Shown: positions 31,517-44,217, counted from the first letter of the stretch. The stretch: DNA of 64,000 nucleotides from Rhineura floridana (GCF_030035675.1 NC_084482.1:73445120-73509119); one strand, 5' to 3'. The notes: generated from the sequence alone by a model not told the origin. Numbers and translations are program-made.

Positions 31517-34500
31517 ATGTTGTTGTTGTTGTTATGTGCCTTCAAGTCAATTATGACTTATGGCGACCCTATGAATCAGTGACCTCCAATAGCATCTGTC
31601 GTGAACCACCTGTTCAGATCTTATAAGTTCAGGTCTATGGCTACCTTTATGGAATCAATCCATCTCTTGTTTGGCCTTCCTCTTTTTCTACTCCCTTCTG
31701 TTTTTCCCAGCATTATTGTCTTTTCTAGTGAATCAGGTCTTCTCATGATGTGTTCAAAGTATGATAACCTCAGTTTCATCATTTTAGCTTCTAGTGACAG
31801 TTCTGGTGTAATTTGTTCTAACACCCAATTATTTGTCTTTTTCGTGGTCCATGGTATGCGCAAAGCTCTCCTCCAGCACCACATTTCAAATGAGTTGATT
31901 TTTCTCTTATCTGCCTTTTTCACTGTCCAACTTGCACATCCATACATAGAGATCGGGACTACCATGGTCTCAATGATCCTGACTTCGGTGTTCAGTGATA
32001 CATCTTTGCATTTGAGGACCTTTTCTAGTTCTCTCACAGCTGCCCTCCCCAGTCCTAGCCTTCTTCAGGTTTCTTGACTATTGTCTCCATTTTGGTTAAT
32101 GACTGTGCCGAGGTGTTGATAATCCTTAACAAGTTCAATGTCCTCATTGTCAACTTGAAAGTTACATAAATCTTCCGTTGTCATTACATTAGTCTTTTTG
32201 ACGTTGAGCTGTAGTCCTGCTTTTGTGCTTTCCTCTTGAACTTTCATCAGCATTCATTTCAAATCATTACTGGTTTCTGCTAAGAGTATGGTATCGTCTG
32301 CATATCTTAAATTATTGATATTTCTCCCTCCAATTTTCACACCTCCTTCATTTTGGTCCAATCCCACTTTCCATATGATATGTTCTGCGTACAGATTAAA
32401 CAAATACGGTGATAAAATACAACCCTGTCTCACACCTTTTCCGATGGGGAACCAGTCAGTTTCTCCATATTCTGTCCTTACAGTAGCCTCTTGTGCAGAG
32501 TATAGGTTGCGCATCAGGACAATCGGATGCTGTGGCACCCCCATTTCTTTTAAAGCATTCCATAGTTTTTCATGATCTACACAGTCATTGCTGTAGTCTG
32601 TAAAGCACAGGGTGATTTTCTTCTGAAATTCCTTGCTCCGTTCCATTATCCAACGTATGTTTGCGATATGATCTCTGGTGCCTCTTCCCTTTCTAAATCC
32701 AGCTTGGACGTCTGACATTTCTCGCTCCATATATGGTAAGAGCCTTTGTTGTTGAATCTTGAGCATTACCTTACTTGCATGGGATATTAAGGCAATAGTT
32801 CGATAATTACTGCATTCTCTGGGATCCCCTTTCTTTGGAATTGGGATATATATTGAGCGCTTCCAGTCTGTGGGCCATTGTTTAGTTTTCCATATTTCTT
32901 GACAAATTTTTGTCAACATTTGGACAGATTCAGTCTCAGTAGCTTGTAGCAACTCCATTGGTATGCCATCTGTTCCTGGTGATTTGTTTCTTCCAAGAAT
33001 TTTAAGAGCAGCTTTCACCTCACATTCTAAAATTTCTGGTTCTTCATCATATGGTTCCTCTGTGAATGAATCTGTCATCCTGTCATCTCTTTTATAGAGT
33101 TCTTCAGTGTATTGCTTCCATCTTCCTTTTATTTCATCTCAGTCAGTCAGTGTGTTCCCCTGTTGATTATTCAACATTCCTACTTGTGGTTTAAATTTCC
33201 CTTTCATTTATCTAATCTTTTGGAATAGGGCTCTTGTTCTTCCCATTTTGTTGTCCTTTTCTATTTCTATACAATAACTATTGTAATAGTTTTCTTTGTC
33301 TCTACGTACTAGTCGCTGTATTGTTGCATTTAGGGTTCTGACTGTGTTTCTATCTCCTTCTGCTTTTGCTTTCCTCCTCTCTTTAACCATTTGTAGAGTT
33401 TCTTCAGTCATCCATTGAGGTCTTTCTCTCTTTTTAACAAGAGGTATTGTCTTTTTGCATTCTTCCCTGATAATGTGTCTGACTTCAGTCCATAGTTCTT
33501 CTGGTTCTCTGTCAACTAAGTTTAAAGCCTCAAATCTGTTCCTTATTTGATCTTTATATTCTTCTGGGATGTTATTTAAATTGTATTTTGGCATTATGAT
33601 TGCTTTGTTATTCTGTAGCTTTACTCTAATTTTCGATACGATCAGTTCATGATCTGTACCACAGTCTGCTCCTGGTCTTGTTTTTGCAGAAAGTATGGAA
33701 CTTCTCCATTTTCTGTTTCCAATAAGTCTTTCTCCTGCTTCATTTCTGTCTCATAAGCCCCATTTCCCCACAATTCCTAGTTCTTCTCTGTTCCCTACTC
33801 TTGCATTCCAGTCCCCCATGATTATGAGCACATCTTGTTTTGGTGTATGATCAATTTCTTCCTGTACTTCTGCGTAAAATCTCTCAAATTCCTCTTCTTC
33901 TGTATTTACCTTTGGAACATAGACTTGGATGATGGTTATGTTAATAGGTTTCCCGTTTAATCTCATTGATATCACTCGCTCAGACCTTGCATTGTAGCTC
34001 TTAATTGCTTTTGCTACATCACTTCTCACTATTAAAGCAACCCCGTTTCTTCTTAATTTCTGATTTCCTGCATAAAATATTTTGTGGTTGCCTGATTGAA
34101 AATGTCCCATTCCTATCCATTTTAATTCACTCACACCGAGTATTGTAATGTTGATACGTTCCATTTCTTGCTTGACGATTTCTAACTTTCCCTAGTTCAT
34201 GCTTCTCATATTCCATGTTCCGATTGTGCGTGTCGTACAACTCCAGACTCTTCTTTTGCATCTGTGCGCATCAGCCTCTAGGCTTCCTTTCGGCTTTGAC
34301 CCAGCTGTGTCATTAGTCACAGCACTACTCGTACTTGTCCTTTGTTCTTCCCCAGTAGCTCGGTGAGTGCTTTCTGACCTGGGGGTCTCATCTTCCAGCA
34401 CTATTTCATGTTTCATTTTGGATACTCCGTTCATAGGGTTTTCATGGTAAGAGGTATTCAGAGGTGGTTTACCATTGCCTTCCTCTGAGTTTGGATGCAT

Positions 34501-34646
34501 CTTAGTCTGGTGTCTCAACTTTGACCATTCCGCCATGGGTTCCCCTGCTAGGAGTCTATCCTCTTGGTCTAGACTCCTGATGGCGTTGCTCTCAGCTTCT
34601 TCAACACTCTGGAACCCCCTCACCACGTTAAGGTGTGCATCCTAGA
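31517..34646 (-). mobile_element. BovB (RTE) LINE, near full length
   Basis: The 3' end, read on the - strand, is GGGTCGCCATAAGTCATAAT then TTGACTTGAAGGCACATAAC and an AAC repeat finishing at 31517. The 5' end lies near 34646, in GATGCACACCTTAACGTGGT. In between are an RTE-type APE endonuclease and RT in one coding region, cut by several stops and frame changes. The 3.1-kb length equals a complete BovB, so truncation is minimal. No target duplication was evident. BovB is known to have spread horizontally among squamates, ruminants and other animals (established). Confidence 0.9.
31621..34626 (-). pseudogene. BovB ORF: endonuclease and reverse transcriptase, broken
   Basis: The frame 34626-34192 holds the N-terminal leader and starts the endonuclease (GTWNMRSMN before a stop). 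34164-33751 continues with ILGVSELKW, RRNGVALIV, and MGDWNARVG, the GDWN catalytic block. 33594-33208 is the linker. 33078-32254 is the RT with KSPGTDGIP, QAGFRKGRGTRDHI, GVRQGCILSPYLFNLY and the YADD box in NNLRYADDTILLAE. Near the start of the palm the sequence reads FTDYSNDCVDH where FIDFSKAFDCVDH is usual; one catalytic Asp position is thus changed in context but an Asp remains. 32253-32065 and 32037-31621 give the C-terminal part (WTVKKADKRK, SRKRGRPNKRWID). At least five breaks. Confidence 0.85.
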
Positions 34647-34945
34647 GGGGAATACAAATTTACCCAGAAAATAATAAACTAATGTATTTTGAGGTGAGCC
34701 TCCTTGCCCCTATGATTGGTTTTCTACTCACAATTAAAATAAATACATTTATAAGAGTATGTATCTATTTTGCAGATTGGTGGTTTGTGTTCTTCAGACT
34801 ATGTGCTCAAAAAGGTATCTGATGGTGTGTGGTACATTGATTCCCCAAACTGACAAACTTTTAAAAATGGGTATGTAATCTACTGACCAATACTGTGGCT
34901 CTAAAGTCTTTATTCGAACAATCAATTTAGCTAGGAATTTTCAAG

Positions 34946-34990
34946 ATAAAAAAACTCACATACAACCCAAGACAGAACATGCATCATGTA
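34946..34990. repeat. 45-bp target-site duplication, left copy
   Basis: Runs from ATAAAAAAACTCACATACAA to ACATGCATCATGTA and is repeated without a difference at 36192-36236, on the other side of the LINE. Confidence 0.85.
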
Positions 34991-36191
34991 TTATTATTAT
35001 TTATTTATTACGGTCATAGACCCGAGCTGGTTATATACAATTTGAATATACAGGTAAGTACATTTAACAGTAATAGAATTAAAAGTAAAACAAGATAGAA
35101 ATAAGCCAAAATTCAGTTTTAAGCTAATAGGCAAAATTCTTCGTCTAGCAATTTGTCAAGAACAGAGAATTAAAATAAGTCATTAAATCAAGAGTGCATA
35201 ATTCGAACCTGGTTTTTACGTATGGATTGTGATACATAGAGAAATTTGGCAACTAGTTCTGTTAGAGTTTTGTCTTTATCGGACAAAAGAAAGTGAACAA
35301 TCCATTCTGGTGTTCTATCAGAAAAGGTAGAAATGGATGGTAGAATTAATTTAACTCTTGGAACATTGTATATCTCACAGTTAAGTAGGACATGTTCCAG
35401 GTTTTCAGGTAAATTCTGATTACAAATACAGTAGCGTCTTTCTAGCGGGATACCTTGATAACGACCCGTTAAGAGAGCTGATGGTAGACAGTTGAATCTG
35501 GCATGAGAGAACAGAAATCTATAGTGTGAGGAGGTTAACTCTTCCAGATATATTGCTGAAGACGGAAAACAGAAACTTAAATTAAAGTGCATTGGGGAGC
35601 ACTATGTGTGGGCCTTTGAGATTAGATATTGTTGGTCAATATCCTTTAATCGTTGGATGATGGTAGACTTAGCCATCGCTAGGTTCCAAGATGATAATAG
35701 TTCAAGAGACAGGCCTAGGTATTTTAGCTTCCCACTAAAGGTTTTGGTCCATGTACTTTCGAAGGGATCTTTCCAAATTAGGTGCAAGAGCCCTAATGGG
35801 GCTCAGACTAAGCTATTTTAAGCCAAAACCTATAGGCCTGTATCCAGGCTGTACATTCTATTGAGGAGATTCCGGCCTCTAGGCGAAGGCCAGCAGGAGA
35901 GGCACATTTTGGAAGTCCAAAAATAGAACGGAGGAAGCTTGAGAGTAATGTTTCTATTTTATTGTGGAAATTTAGAATCCAAATTGGGATACCATATAAC
36001 AATTGTGAGAGGATTTTGGTTTTAAAAATTGTTAGTGCAGCGGGAATAAAACGGCCACCTTTGGTATGAAAAAATCTGATTGTAACTCTAATGGTGTTAT
36101 AAGCAGCTTGTATTGCAGCCCGGATATAGGAGGTCCAGGAAAGTGTAGAGCAAAATATAATTCCAAGGTATTTATACTTTTTGACCTGTTC
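34991..36191 (-). mobile_element. unassigned APE-type LINE family, 5'-truncated copy A
   Basis: A 1201-bp element, read on the - strand, that starts inside the RT C-terminal part (EQVKKYKYLGIIF) and ends in GGTCTATGACCGTAATAAAT plus an AAT-repeat tail. The 45-bp perfect target duplication shows a recent insertion. The coding part has AALTIFKTKILSQLLYGIPI and, near the end, a CICNQNLPENLEHVLLNCEIY Cys-Cys-His-Cys knuckle. I do not recognise the clade; an APE-type lineage in the I/jockey range is the best guess from copy B. Confidence 0.75.
35188..36191 (-). pseudogene. C-terminal part of the unassigned LINE ORF2 (copy A)
   Basis: Three frames cover it: 36260-35808 (the part inside the element begins at EQVKKYKYLG), 35787-35602, and 35592-35188 ending in a TAA/TGA-type stop after IMHS. 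The knuckle with pattern C-x-C-x9-H-x4-C lies in the last frame. The protein is cut off by 5' truncation of the insertion, so no catalytic residue is present. Confidence 0.65.
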
Positions 36192-36236
36192 ATAAAAAAA
36201 CTCACATACAACCCAAGACAGAACATGCATCATGTA
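36192..36236. repeat. 45-bp target-site duplication, right copy
   Basis: Identical to 34946-34990; see there. Confidence 0.85.
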
Positions 36237-36414
36237 AACATTGACAATTTGGAAAAGCACATCTCAAGCCTGGTTTATTGGGTAATGAAGTGGTGGACGG
36301 GAAATATATTGACTTGGCAGATTTAATCCCACGCTGTTCTGAAAGATTGTATTCAATAAGGCTGTCCCCTTCCTTAGAGCTCTCATTTAACAAGGACAGA
36401 ACATGTCTAACTTT

Positions 36415-39400
36415 GATTCAATGTGTCTTCTTCATCCTTTATTGCATAGTCAATAGACCGTAGCAGGAACAAACAAAGAAGTACAAATACACAGCACATA
36501 TGATTAACAGATTGTTATACACTGGCTTCCAGAACCGCTTACATTACTTTAGCTTGTAGTACTTGCGTAAAAACCAGCTATAAGCTGTAAATCGTCCGAT
36601 GCATAGCGTACAGTCAGACCTTCGGTCCCATCAGGTCCTTTCTAATCACCATGGCTTGATTTAAATATTTGGCCACACTTAAAGTGTCTAGTTCGTCAGA
36701 ACCCTGAATAAGAATCTTTAAAAGTGTACTGGCCGAACAACCAGCGTAGTTTAAAAAAATAGGATTTAAAAGATCTCTTCTGACATCCTCGTAAAATTTA
36801 CATTTAAAAAGGACATGCATGACCGTCTCCACCTCATGCACATCACAAAGGCAAAATCTAATGTTTCTTGGGATCTTTTCATATCTGCCCTCCAACAGTT
36901 TCGAAGGAAGGGCATCAAACCGAGCCAAAGTGAAGGCCCGCCTATATTTAGGAATAAAAAGCCAGTACAGATATCGCATCCCTTCCATACAAGGCAATGC
37001 GGGTAATCCCAATGCCCTGGAGGACCATGGCCCCTTGGCCGCTGCCAGCAGTTCTTGATTATCTATATCAATGAGACATCTTTTAACCAACGCCTTGGCC
37101 GCTTGAAAATCCATCCATAGCAGTTCTTGGGGTAAAAGACCAAGTGACTCAAGTCTCAGCCTGACCAGTTTAGGCCACGTTGCATTACAAGAATTGTTTA
37201 AAATCTGTCTAGCATAAGACTTTGGAGAAAGCTTACAGAAGCAGTGTAGCCAATAATAAATTGTGTAGAGGCAAGCTAAACATTTTAAAGAATTTAAGCC
37301 GACCTCCAGCATAAGAACGACCCCTAAGACACATTTAGGGACACTGAGTATAGATCTCAGCGCAGCATGAAGAGGGCCTTCTATAGACCCCTTAAAATAT
37401 GGGGATCAGATCGGAGCACCATATAGCAACATCAGTGCCGGGACATACCTCCCTCCTTTGGAGAGATAAAATCGTATTAGTGCTCCCAGATTTTTACCAG
37501 CTTTGTTTTTTATATAATTTGCTTGTGATTTCCAGCTACCCGACTCGTGAAACCACATTCCCAGATATTTGTAGGAATTAACCTGTTCGATTCTACCACG
37601 TCCTAAACACCAGCGAAATCTAACCTTCTGCTTTGAAAAAACAATAACCTTTGGTTTTGCATGGTTAATTGTTAGAAAGTTATCATTGCAATAAGCCGCA
37701 AAGCCTGAAAGTAATCTTTTTAACCCTAACCCGGTGAGTGATATTAAGACTGCATCGTCCACATACAGCAATATGCAGAATTTATCATTCCCTAATTTAG
37801 GGGAGTGGGATTGAATTGAACTCATAGCCCTAGGAAGATCAGCCAAGTATAGATTAAAAAGAGTAGGTGCTAACACACAGCCCTGCCTTACTCCTCAGGT
37901 GGAGCCAATCTCTCGAGTAAGATGGCCACATTGGTTACATCATACTTGTACCACGGTGTCATGATACAGTGCTGCTGTCAGGAGCAAAAGTCTCCTGTCA
38001 ATGTTCAGAGAGTCCATTTTGCTCCACAAGCGGCTACACGAAATGGAGTCAAATGCTGACTTTAGATCTACAAAGGCCACGAACAGTTTACCGCCGGGAG
38101 ACAGCGCATGTTTGTACACCAGCTGGGACAAAACCAAACAATGGTCAAGAGTGGAATGGTCTGATTTAAAACCAATCTGTTCTTGGCCCAGGATGTTATT
38201 AGCATCCACCCATGACTTTAGCATGGAGTTTAAATAGCTAGCATAGATCTTACCTACCACTGAAAGCAGACTAATAGGCCGGTAATTATTAGGATCACTT
38301 TTTGAGCCACACTTATGGATTGGTAAAATTTAGGCTCACAGCCAAGGTAACGGAATCATTCCGGATTTATTAATTAGCGTGAATAAGGAGGCCAACATCG
38401 AGGCCCACCAGCTTCTATTACAGAGCAACAACTCCGGGGGAATGCCATCTGGTCCAGCTGCCTTACCCTTCTGTAATCGCGTAAGCATATCAACAATGGC
38501 ATCAGGTTCAACCGGAGACCACTGTGAGATTTCAGATGAGACAGAAAAGGGAAGGCTGGGGTTTAATACATCCTCATTGTTAAAAGCCACTCGAAAGTGC
38601 TCCTCCCATATGTCCACCGAGATATAACACTCTGGGCTTTCCTTACGATTTGTCAAGGCCCCGTTGACTAGCTGCCAGAAGGACCTTGAGCTATGTGTCA
38701 CGGTTGCAGCTACAAGCAGGAGTCTCAGACCGCTTCCTGTTTCTTTTTGACTATCAGTTTCTTATACTCCATGCGCAGTGCATAGTAGGAATGCGGAAGT
38801 TGCCATTCATTGTTGCTGCGATAACAACAATAAGCAGCACGGATCGACCTCCTCATATTTCTACATTCCCTGTCGAACCAACTGTTACATCTATCATCAT
38901 GATATTCACAAGTAAAAGTAGAGGTACTTTTAGATAATGCACTGACCCCCTGTATCAGCTCGTCATAAAAGGCCATACCCAGTCCCGGTGCTTCCACCAG
39001 GGCCAGTTGGGTTACAAGCTGGTTGGTATAAGAGAGTTTTACAAACTCGAGAAACTTCTGTTCCACTTGATTTTGTTGCAGATGTTCAGGGTAGATGGTC
39101 TTAGGGATGGCAAGGAGGATTTGGGTAATTGAATATCACCTGAGATGGCAAGAAAAAACTCCAGGGGCAAGTGGTCGCTATCGGTGCGCCCCGCAACTCT
39201 AAACAGGGAGCTCTCGTGCTTCAACGCACTCAGGATAATTATATAATCAACCACACTCGACCCCCAGGAAGAAAAAAAGGTGAATTCACCGCACTCATCC
39301 GTTGCAGACGATCCATTTAAAATACACAGGTCGTGTTTAGATGTAAACTGGAGCAGGCCAATTCCAGCTAGGTTTAAAAGCTGGTCTTTAGAGTGGCGAG

Positions 39401-39960
39401 CCTTACATCTTAAATTTCTCCTATCCACATTGGATAGGAATCCATTCTGGGGAATATCTTGCAAAAAAGTCCCTGTCCTTGTATTAAAATCTCCAGCCAG
39501 AAGAGGGAAGGCTTGAGGGTAAATTGACAGACATTGTTCAAACAAGGAGTCCAGTTGAATCCAGTTTGACAAAATAATCTCCCTGTTTAAAACAGGGGGA
39601 AGATACATATCAAACAGGAGTACCGACAGATGGATCGGTCTTTCTACAAACAAGGTCAGAACCATCAAATCATTATCCATTAGATCGTGGACTTGGGACT
39701 ACAGCTATTTTGGCGTCTAGCGCAGAGGAAACCAAGGTACACACCCCTTGCCTAGATCTACCCTTATGCTTACTTGGCGTACTTGATTCAGTGTGATTAT
39801 TTGACCACTGGAGTGAACATCTGCCACTACACACCATAGCACAGACCTCCCTGTCTCGCCATCAACCAGTCCTGCCCCTGCAACTTCCACTCCTGCTAGA
39901 AAACTAAATAATTGCTTACCTGATCCTGGCTCCCTTGGCTTACCTGATCCTTGGTCCTGT
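36415..39960 (-). mobile_element. unassigned APE-type LINE family, near complete copy B
   Basis: On the - strand it runs from about 39960 (5' edge uncertain) through an endonuclease, a reverse transcriptase and the same Cys-rich C-terminus as copy A, to a 3' end GCTACGGTCTATTGACTATG then CAATAAAGG near 36440. This ending is a diverged form of the GGTCTATGACCGTAATAAA motif of copy A and of 5741-5956. Six or more frame breaks make it older than copy A. No target duplication was found. Confidence 0.7.
36614..39680 (-). pseudogene. ORF2 of the unassigned LINE (copy B): endonuclease, RT, zinc knuckle
   Basis: 39680-39039: endonuclease with PLLAGDFNTRTG (catalytic GDFN), a VVDYIIL block and SDHLPLEF. 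39066-38725: linker with WFDRECRNMRR. 38701-38336: start of RT with KGKAAGPDGIPPELL. 38260-37940: QIGFKSDHSTLDHCLVL and VAFVDLKSAFDSI, the first catalytic Asp block. 37876-37406: MLAPTLFNLYLADLP and the LLYVDDAVLIS catalytic box, then YKYLGMWFH. 37312-36614: thumb and C-terminus with RFCLCDVHEVETVMHVLFKC, the zinc knuckle. The frames follow each other in order with short gaps or overlaps, so five frameshifts or stops divide one original frame. Confidence 0.75.
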
Positions 39961-41282
39961 TTGTGGCGTGGTGGAAAATGAAGAATGCCAGTGGTGAAAA
40001 TAGGTGCCTCCTTTTAAATGACAGCCACCACTCATCTCACATGTAAAACTGCTCCTGCCCGTGCAATGCTGCAGCCACTGCCACTACTTCCTGCATGTGT
40101 TCCATGTTTATAAACATGCGCAGCAGTTAAACAAGGGACAAGGGGGCATCAGACACAGTATACAAGGAATGAAAGGGATTGTTCCATAGTTGCCTAGGCA
40201 GTGCACTACTTTCCCCTGCATTACAAATCTCAAGCGGCCTTGTGAAAACAAGCCTGCATCTCTGAAAGGAAACTCACACACACAATAATTATAAGACAAT
40301 TTTGAACTGTTGGGGGGGGGATTCTACAATAACTTTCATAATTACCAAATGATTTTCAACTTAGATTGCCATATCTGTTTGAACTGTGGTACTCAAAAGT
40401 TGAAAACGGGCCTCCTAAGATGCATGCAGATAGTTGGCAGATGACACCAGCCAGGCTGTGTGTGTTTTCGGGGGTGGGGGTATTGAGATTTTGCACCAGC
40501 ACAAAAAGGTATGGGTTTTTAAATTGGACTCACAACCCAGCATCTTGAGTATATACACTTTTACTTTTACTTTTCCTTCAAGCAAGTTTCTAGCCCTTAT
40601 GGCTACAAAGATAGGAAAGAAAATGTGTGTGAGCAACGTCTGAAATCTCTGAAGCCAGAGGAAAGATTACGCAGCACTTCCAGTGGGCATGGAATAAGCT
40701 TTGACTGTCCTATATATAGTTTCATGCCTCTCACCATATATACCACCAGAGTCAGAATAAATTATCCACAGCAAGCAAATACATACAGATTTGTTCAGTT
40801 TACATAGGCCAAGAGCAAAAGAACTATTTTAGGCATGCCCAAGAGTTTAGATTTGCCCAGTGGGATTTTTGTTCTTTTCCCCCTCTGTCTTTGAATAGCA
40901 GGCCTCCATACTGTATCATGAACTTCAGTAATTAAGCAGTATGTAAATGTCTTAAATAAATTAAATAAGAGAACCTGCTTTTGAAAGCCCCTTCAGCTTC
41001 AGAAAGAATTTGCCATGTGATAATGGAGGCTATTGTTCAAGCTAAAAAAGTCCAACACTCCCGTGGACACAGAACAAGTGCTTTGGAGCCTAGCCATAAT
41101 ATATACAGTATACAGAATTCCGATTTAGTAGAGAATTCCAATTTACTTAATAACAAACTCTGACTGAAACTCTTATTTAGCCCTTTTTCATGTATCATTC
41201 CAGTGAGTATTGGCATTTCCAGGAAGAGCATGACCTCAGTGGAATATGTACACATATAGATGTAAGTCAGAAGAACCTGTAC
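39961..41282. other. no gene seen
   Basis: Short G-run at 40310-40320 and a TTTTAC microsatellite at about 40557-40577. The small open frames have no motif. Confidence 0.45.
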
Positions 41283-41388
41283 TCCTCTAGATGTTGTTGG
41301 ACTCCAGCTCCCATCAGCCATCACAGACAATGGTCAGGAATGACTAAAGTTATAGTCCACCAACATCTGGAGGGTCACAGTGGTGTTC
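41283..41388. repeat. palindromic interspersed repeat, TCCCATCATTCCTGA family
   Basis: GTTGTTGGACTCCAGCTCCC, GACAATGGTCAGGAATGACT and ATAGTCCACCAACATCTGGA: left arm, centre and right arm. Confidence 0.6.
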
Positions 41389-42112
41389 ACTGAATTATAC
41401 TTTTGTAATTTGCTAGATTGAATTGGTAACATGCTAGTTTGGATCTAAGTGGTCCTTCTGAAGGGACAGAAAATGTGCTAGACTAGAGCAAGTCTTAGGC
41501 CAGGAAGCAGAAAACAGAGAATGACTGCTATGTGAAAAATAGGATTTAGCACCAGTACACAGCAGTAAAAGTGAAGTAGAGACAATGGCTATGGAAAGGA
41601 ACAAGACACACATAGACAAGGGTAACCAGTGCCCAAATGTGCTGTGAGTATGTTATGCCATGGCTACTTGGTCCAGAAAACATGTGCTCTGCAATGGAAG
41701 AAGCTGTAGTCAAAGGAGTGAGACTCCACTTCAGGGATCCAGAGGACACAGGTTCAAGGCTCCCTGCTTCCAGAGCCCCAACACTATCCAATAGATATCT
41801 TACGTAGGCTTGAAGGCAGGGTGTGGATCCATTACCAGTCCTTCTGTTTAACCCAGATGATGGTGTATCCCTGGGGTCACCAGTGTGGCACCCTTGAGCA
41901 TGCTCCCCCCCCACCCTGTGTCATGAGTTGTTAAGGATGGTCACCTTCTTCCCCTTTGAAGAGTTTATAGAGCTGAAGGAGGAAGCTGGAAGAGTGATGT
42001 GCTTTCCCACTTCCTCATTCAGCTCTATGTGCTTTTCAAAGTTCAGATAAACATCTGAGCAAATGAAAAGAAAGTATAGAAAGCTGATTTTAATAAACTC
42101 AGAACAATTGTA

Positions 42113-44217
42113 AGTACGGTTCCATGGCAAGCGACCCTAATGAGAAAAGGAGTCAAAGATAGGTGGGAGTTTCTAAAAAAGAAATTCTAAAAGCGCAATG
42201 GCAAGCAATTCCAACAAGAAAAAAAGTAGGGAAACAACAGAAGAAGCCAATGTGGCTTTACAAAAAGCTTAGAGAGGACCTGACAACAAAAAGGAACGAT
42301 ATAGAAAGTGGAAAGAAGGCCAGGCCACAAAGGAAGAGTACAGGCAGGTATCACGGAATTGCAGGATGGTGTCAGGAAGGCTAAAGCTGAGAATGAGCTG
42401 AGGTTAGCGAGGGATGCTAACAACAGCAAAAAAGCTTTCTTCAGATATGTCCATAATAAAAGTCAGAGAAAAGAAACGGTGGCACAGCTACTCAATGAGG
42501 ATGGCAAAATGATAACAGATGAAAAAGAAAAGGCAGAAATGCTCAATTCTTACTTTGGCTCAGTCTTCTCCCAGAAAAGGATCTGTGACCCTCCCGGGAA
42601 ACATGAAGTAGAAGGGGCAGGATTGGAGCTTGAGATTGATAGACAAACGGTCAAGGAATACCTAATCACTTTGAACGAATTCAGATCTCCAGGGCCCGAT
42701 AAACTGCATCCTAGAGTATTGAAGGAACTGGCTGAAGAACTCTCAGGACTGCTGTCTATTATCTTTGCGAAATCATGGAGGACTGGTGGAGTGCCGGATG
42801 ACTGGAGGAGAGCTAATGTTGTCCCTATCTTCAAAAAAGGGAAAAAAGAGGAACCGGGGAACTACAGACCAGTCAAGCTAACATCAATCCCTGGAAAAAC
42901 TCTGAAGCAGATTATAAAGCAGTCAATCTGTAAGCACCTTGAAAACAATGTAGTGATTACTAGGAGCCAACATGGATTTATGAAGAACAAATCCTGCCAA
43001 ACTAATCTTATCTCATTTTTTGACCTGGTAACCTCCTTTGTAGACTGGGAATGTTGTGGACATAATATATCTCAATTTCAGCAAAGGTTTTAACCAAGTG
43101 CCCCATGATATTCTGATTAGCAAGCTAGCTAAATGTGGGCTGGATGGAACAACTATCAGGTGGATCCACAGTTGGCTCCAGAATCGTACTCAAAGAGTGC
43201 TTATCAATGGTTCCTTCTCAAACTGGGCAGAAGTAACAAGTGGGGTACCACAGGGCTTGGTCCTGGGCCCAGTGCTCTTCAACATTTTTATTAACGACTT
43301 GGATGAGGAGGTACAGAGCATGCTTATCAAATTTGCAGATGATACAAAATTGGGGGGCATGGCTAATACCGTGGAAGACAGAAACAAAATTCAAAGGGAC
43401 CTCGATAGGCTGGAGCATTGGGCTGAAAAAAACAGAATGAAATTCAACAGGGATAAATGCAAAGTTCTACACTTAAGAAAAAGAAACCAAATGCACAGTT
43501 ATAAGATGGGGGATACTTGGCTCAGCAATACGACATATGAGAAGGATCTTGGAATTGTCATTGATCACAAGCTGAATATGAGCCAACAGTGTGATGTGGC
43601 TGCAAAAAAGGCAAATGCTATATTAGGCTGCATTAACAGAAGTATAGTGTCCAAATCGCGTGAAGTATTAGTTCACCTCTATTCAGCACTGGTTAGGCCT
43701 CATCTTGAGTACTGCGTCCAGTTCTGGTCTCCGCACTTCAAGAAGGATGCAGACAAACTGGAACAGGTTCAGAGGAGGGCAACAAGGATGATCAGGGGAC
43801 TGGAAACAAAGTCCTATGAGGAGAGACTGAAAGAACTGTGCATGTTTAGCCTGGAGAAGAGAAGACTGAGGGGAGATATGATAGCACTCTTCAAGTATGT
43901 GAAAGGTTGTCACATAGAGGAGGGCCGGGATCTCTTCTCCAACGTCCCAGAGTGCAGGACACGGAATAATGGGCTCAAGTTGCAGGAAGCCAGATTTCGA
44001 CTGGACATCAGGAAAAATCTCCTAACTGTTAGAGCCATACAACAATGGAACCCATTACCTAGAGAGGTAGTGGGCTCTCAGACACTGGAGGCATTCAAGA
44101 GGCAGCTGGACAGCCATCTGTCGGAAATGCTTTGATTTGGATTCCTGCATTGAGCAAGAGGTTGGACTTGATGGCCTTATAGGCCCCTTCCAACTCTACT
44201 ATTCTATGATTCTATGT
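42113..44217 (+). mobile_element. CR1 LINE, 5'-truncated
   Basis: Begins in the region before the RT (TACGGTTCCATGGCAAGCGA) and ends at the CR1 terminus CTACTATTCTATGATTCTAT. The endonuclease and ORF1 are missing, as is usual for CR1. Two or three frame breaks. The 3' terminus is the reverse complement of the start of the fragment at 15893. Confidence 0.9.
42163..44135 (+). pseudogene. CR1 ORF2: reverse transcriptase and C-terminus, broken
   Basis: 42163-42384 gives KPMWLYKKLREDL. A shift near 42330-42380 leads to 42308-43093 with FFRYVHNKSQ, SPGPDKLHPRVL, DWRRANVVPIFKKG and NYRPVKLTSIPGK. A second shift near 43050 leads to 43056-44135, with VIYLNFSKGFNQVPHDI read as DIIYLNFSKGF (the catalytic Asp of FSKAFD is Asn here), GVPQGLVLGPVLFNIFIND, the FADD catalytic box in LIKFADDTKLGG, and the CR1 C-terminus LEAFKRQLDSHL before TGA. 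So at least one catalytic residue is lost besides the frame breaks. Confidence 0.85.
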
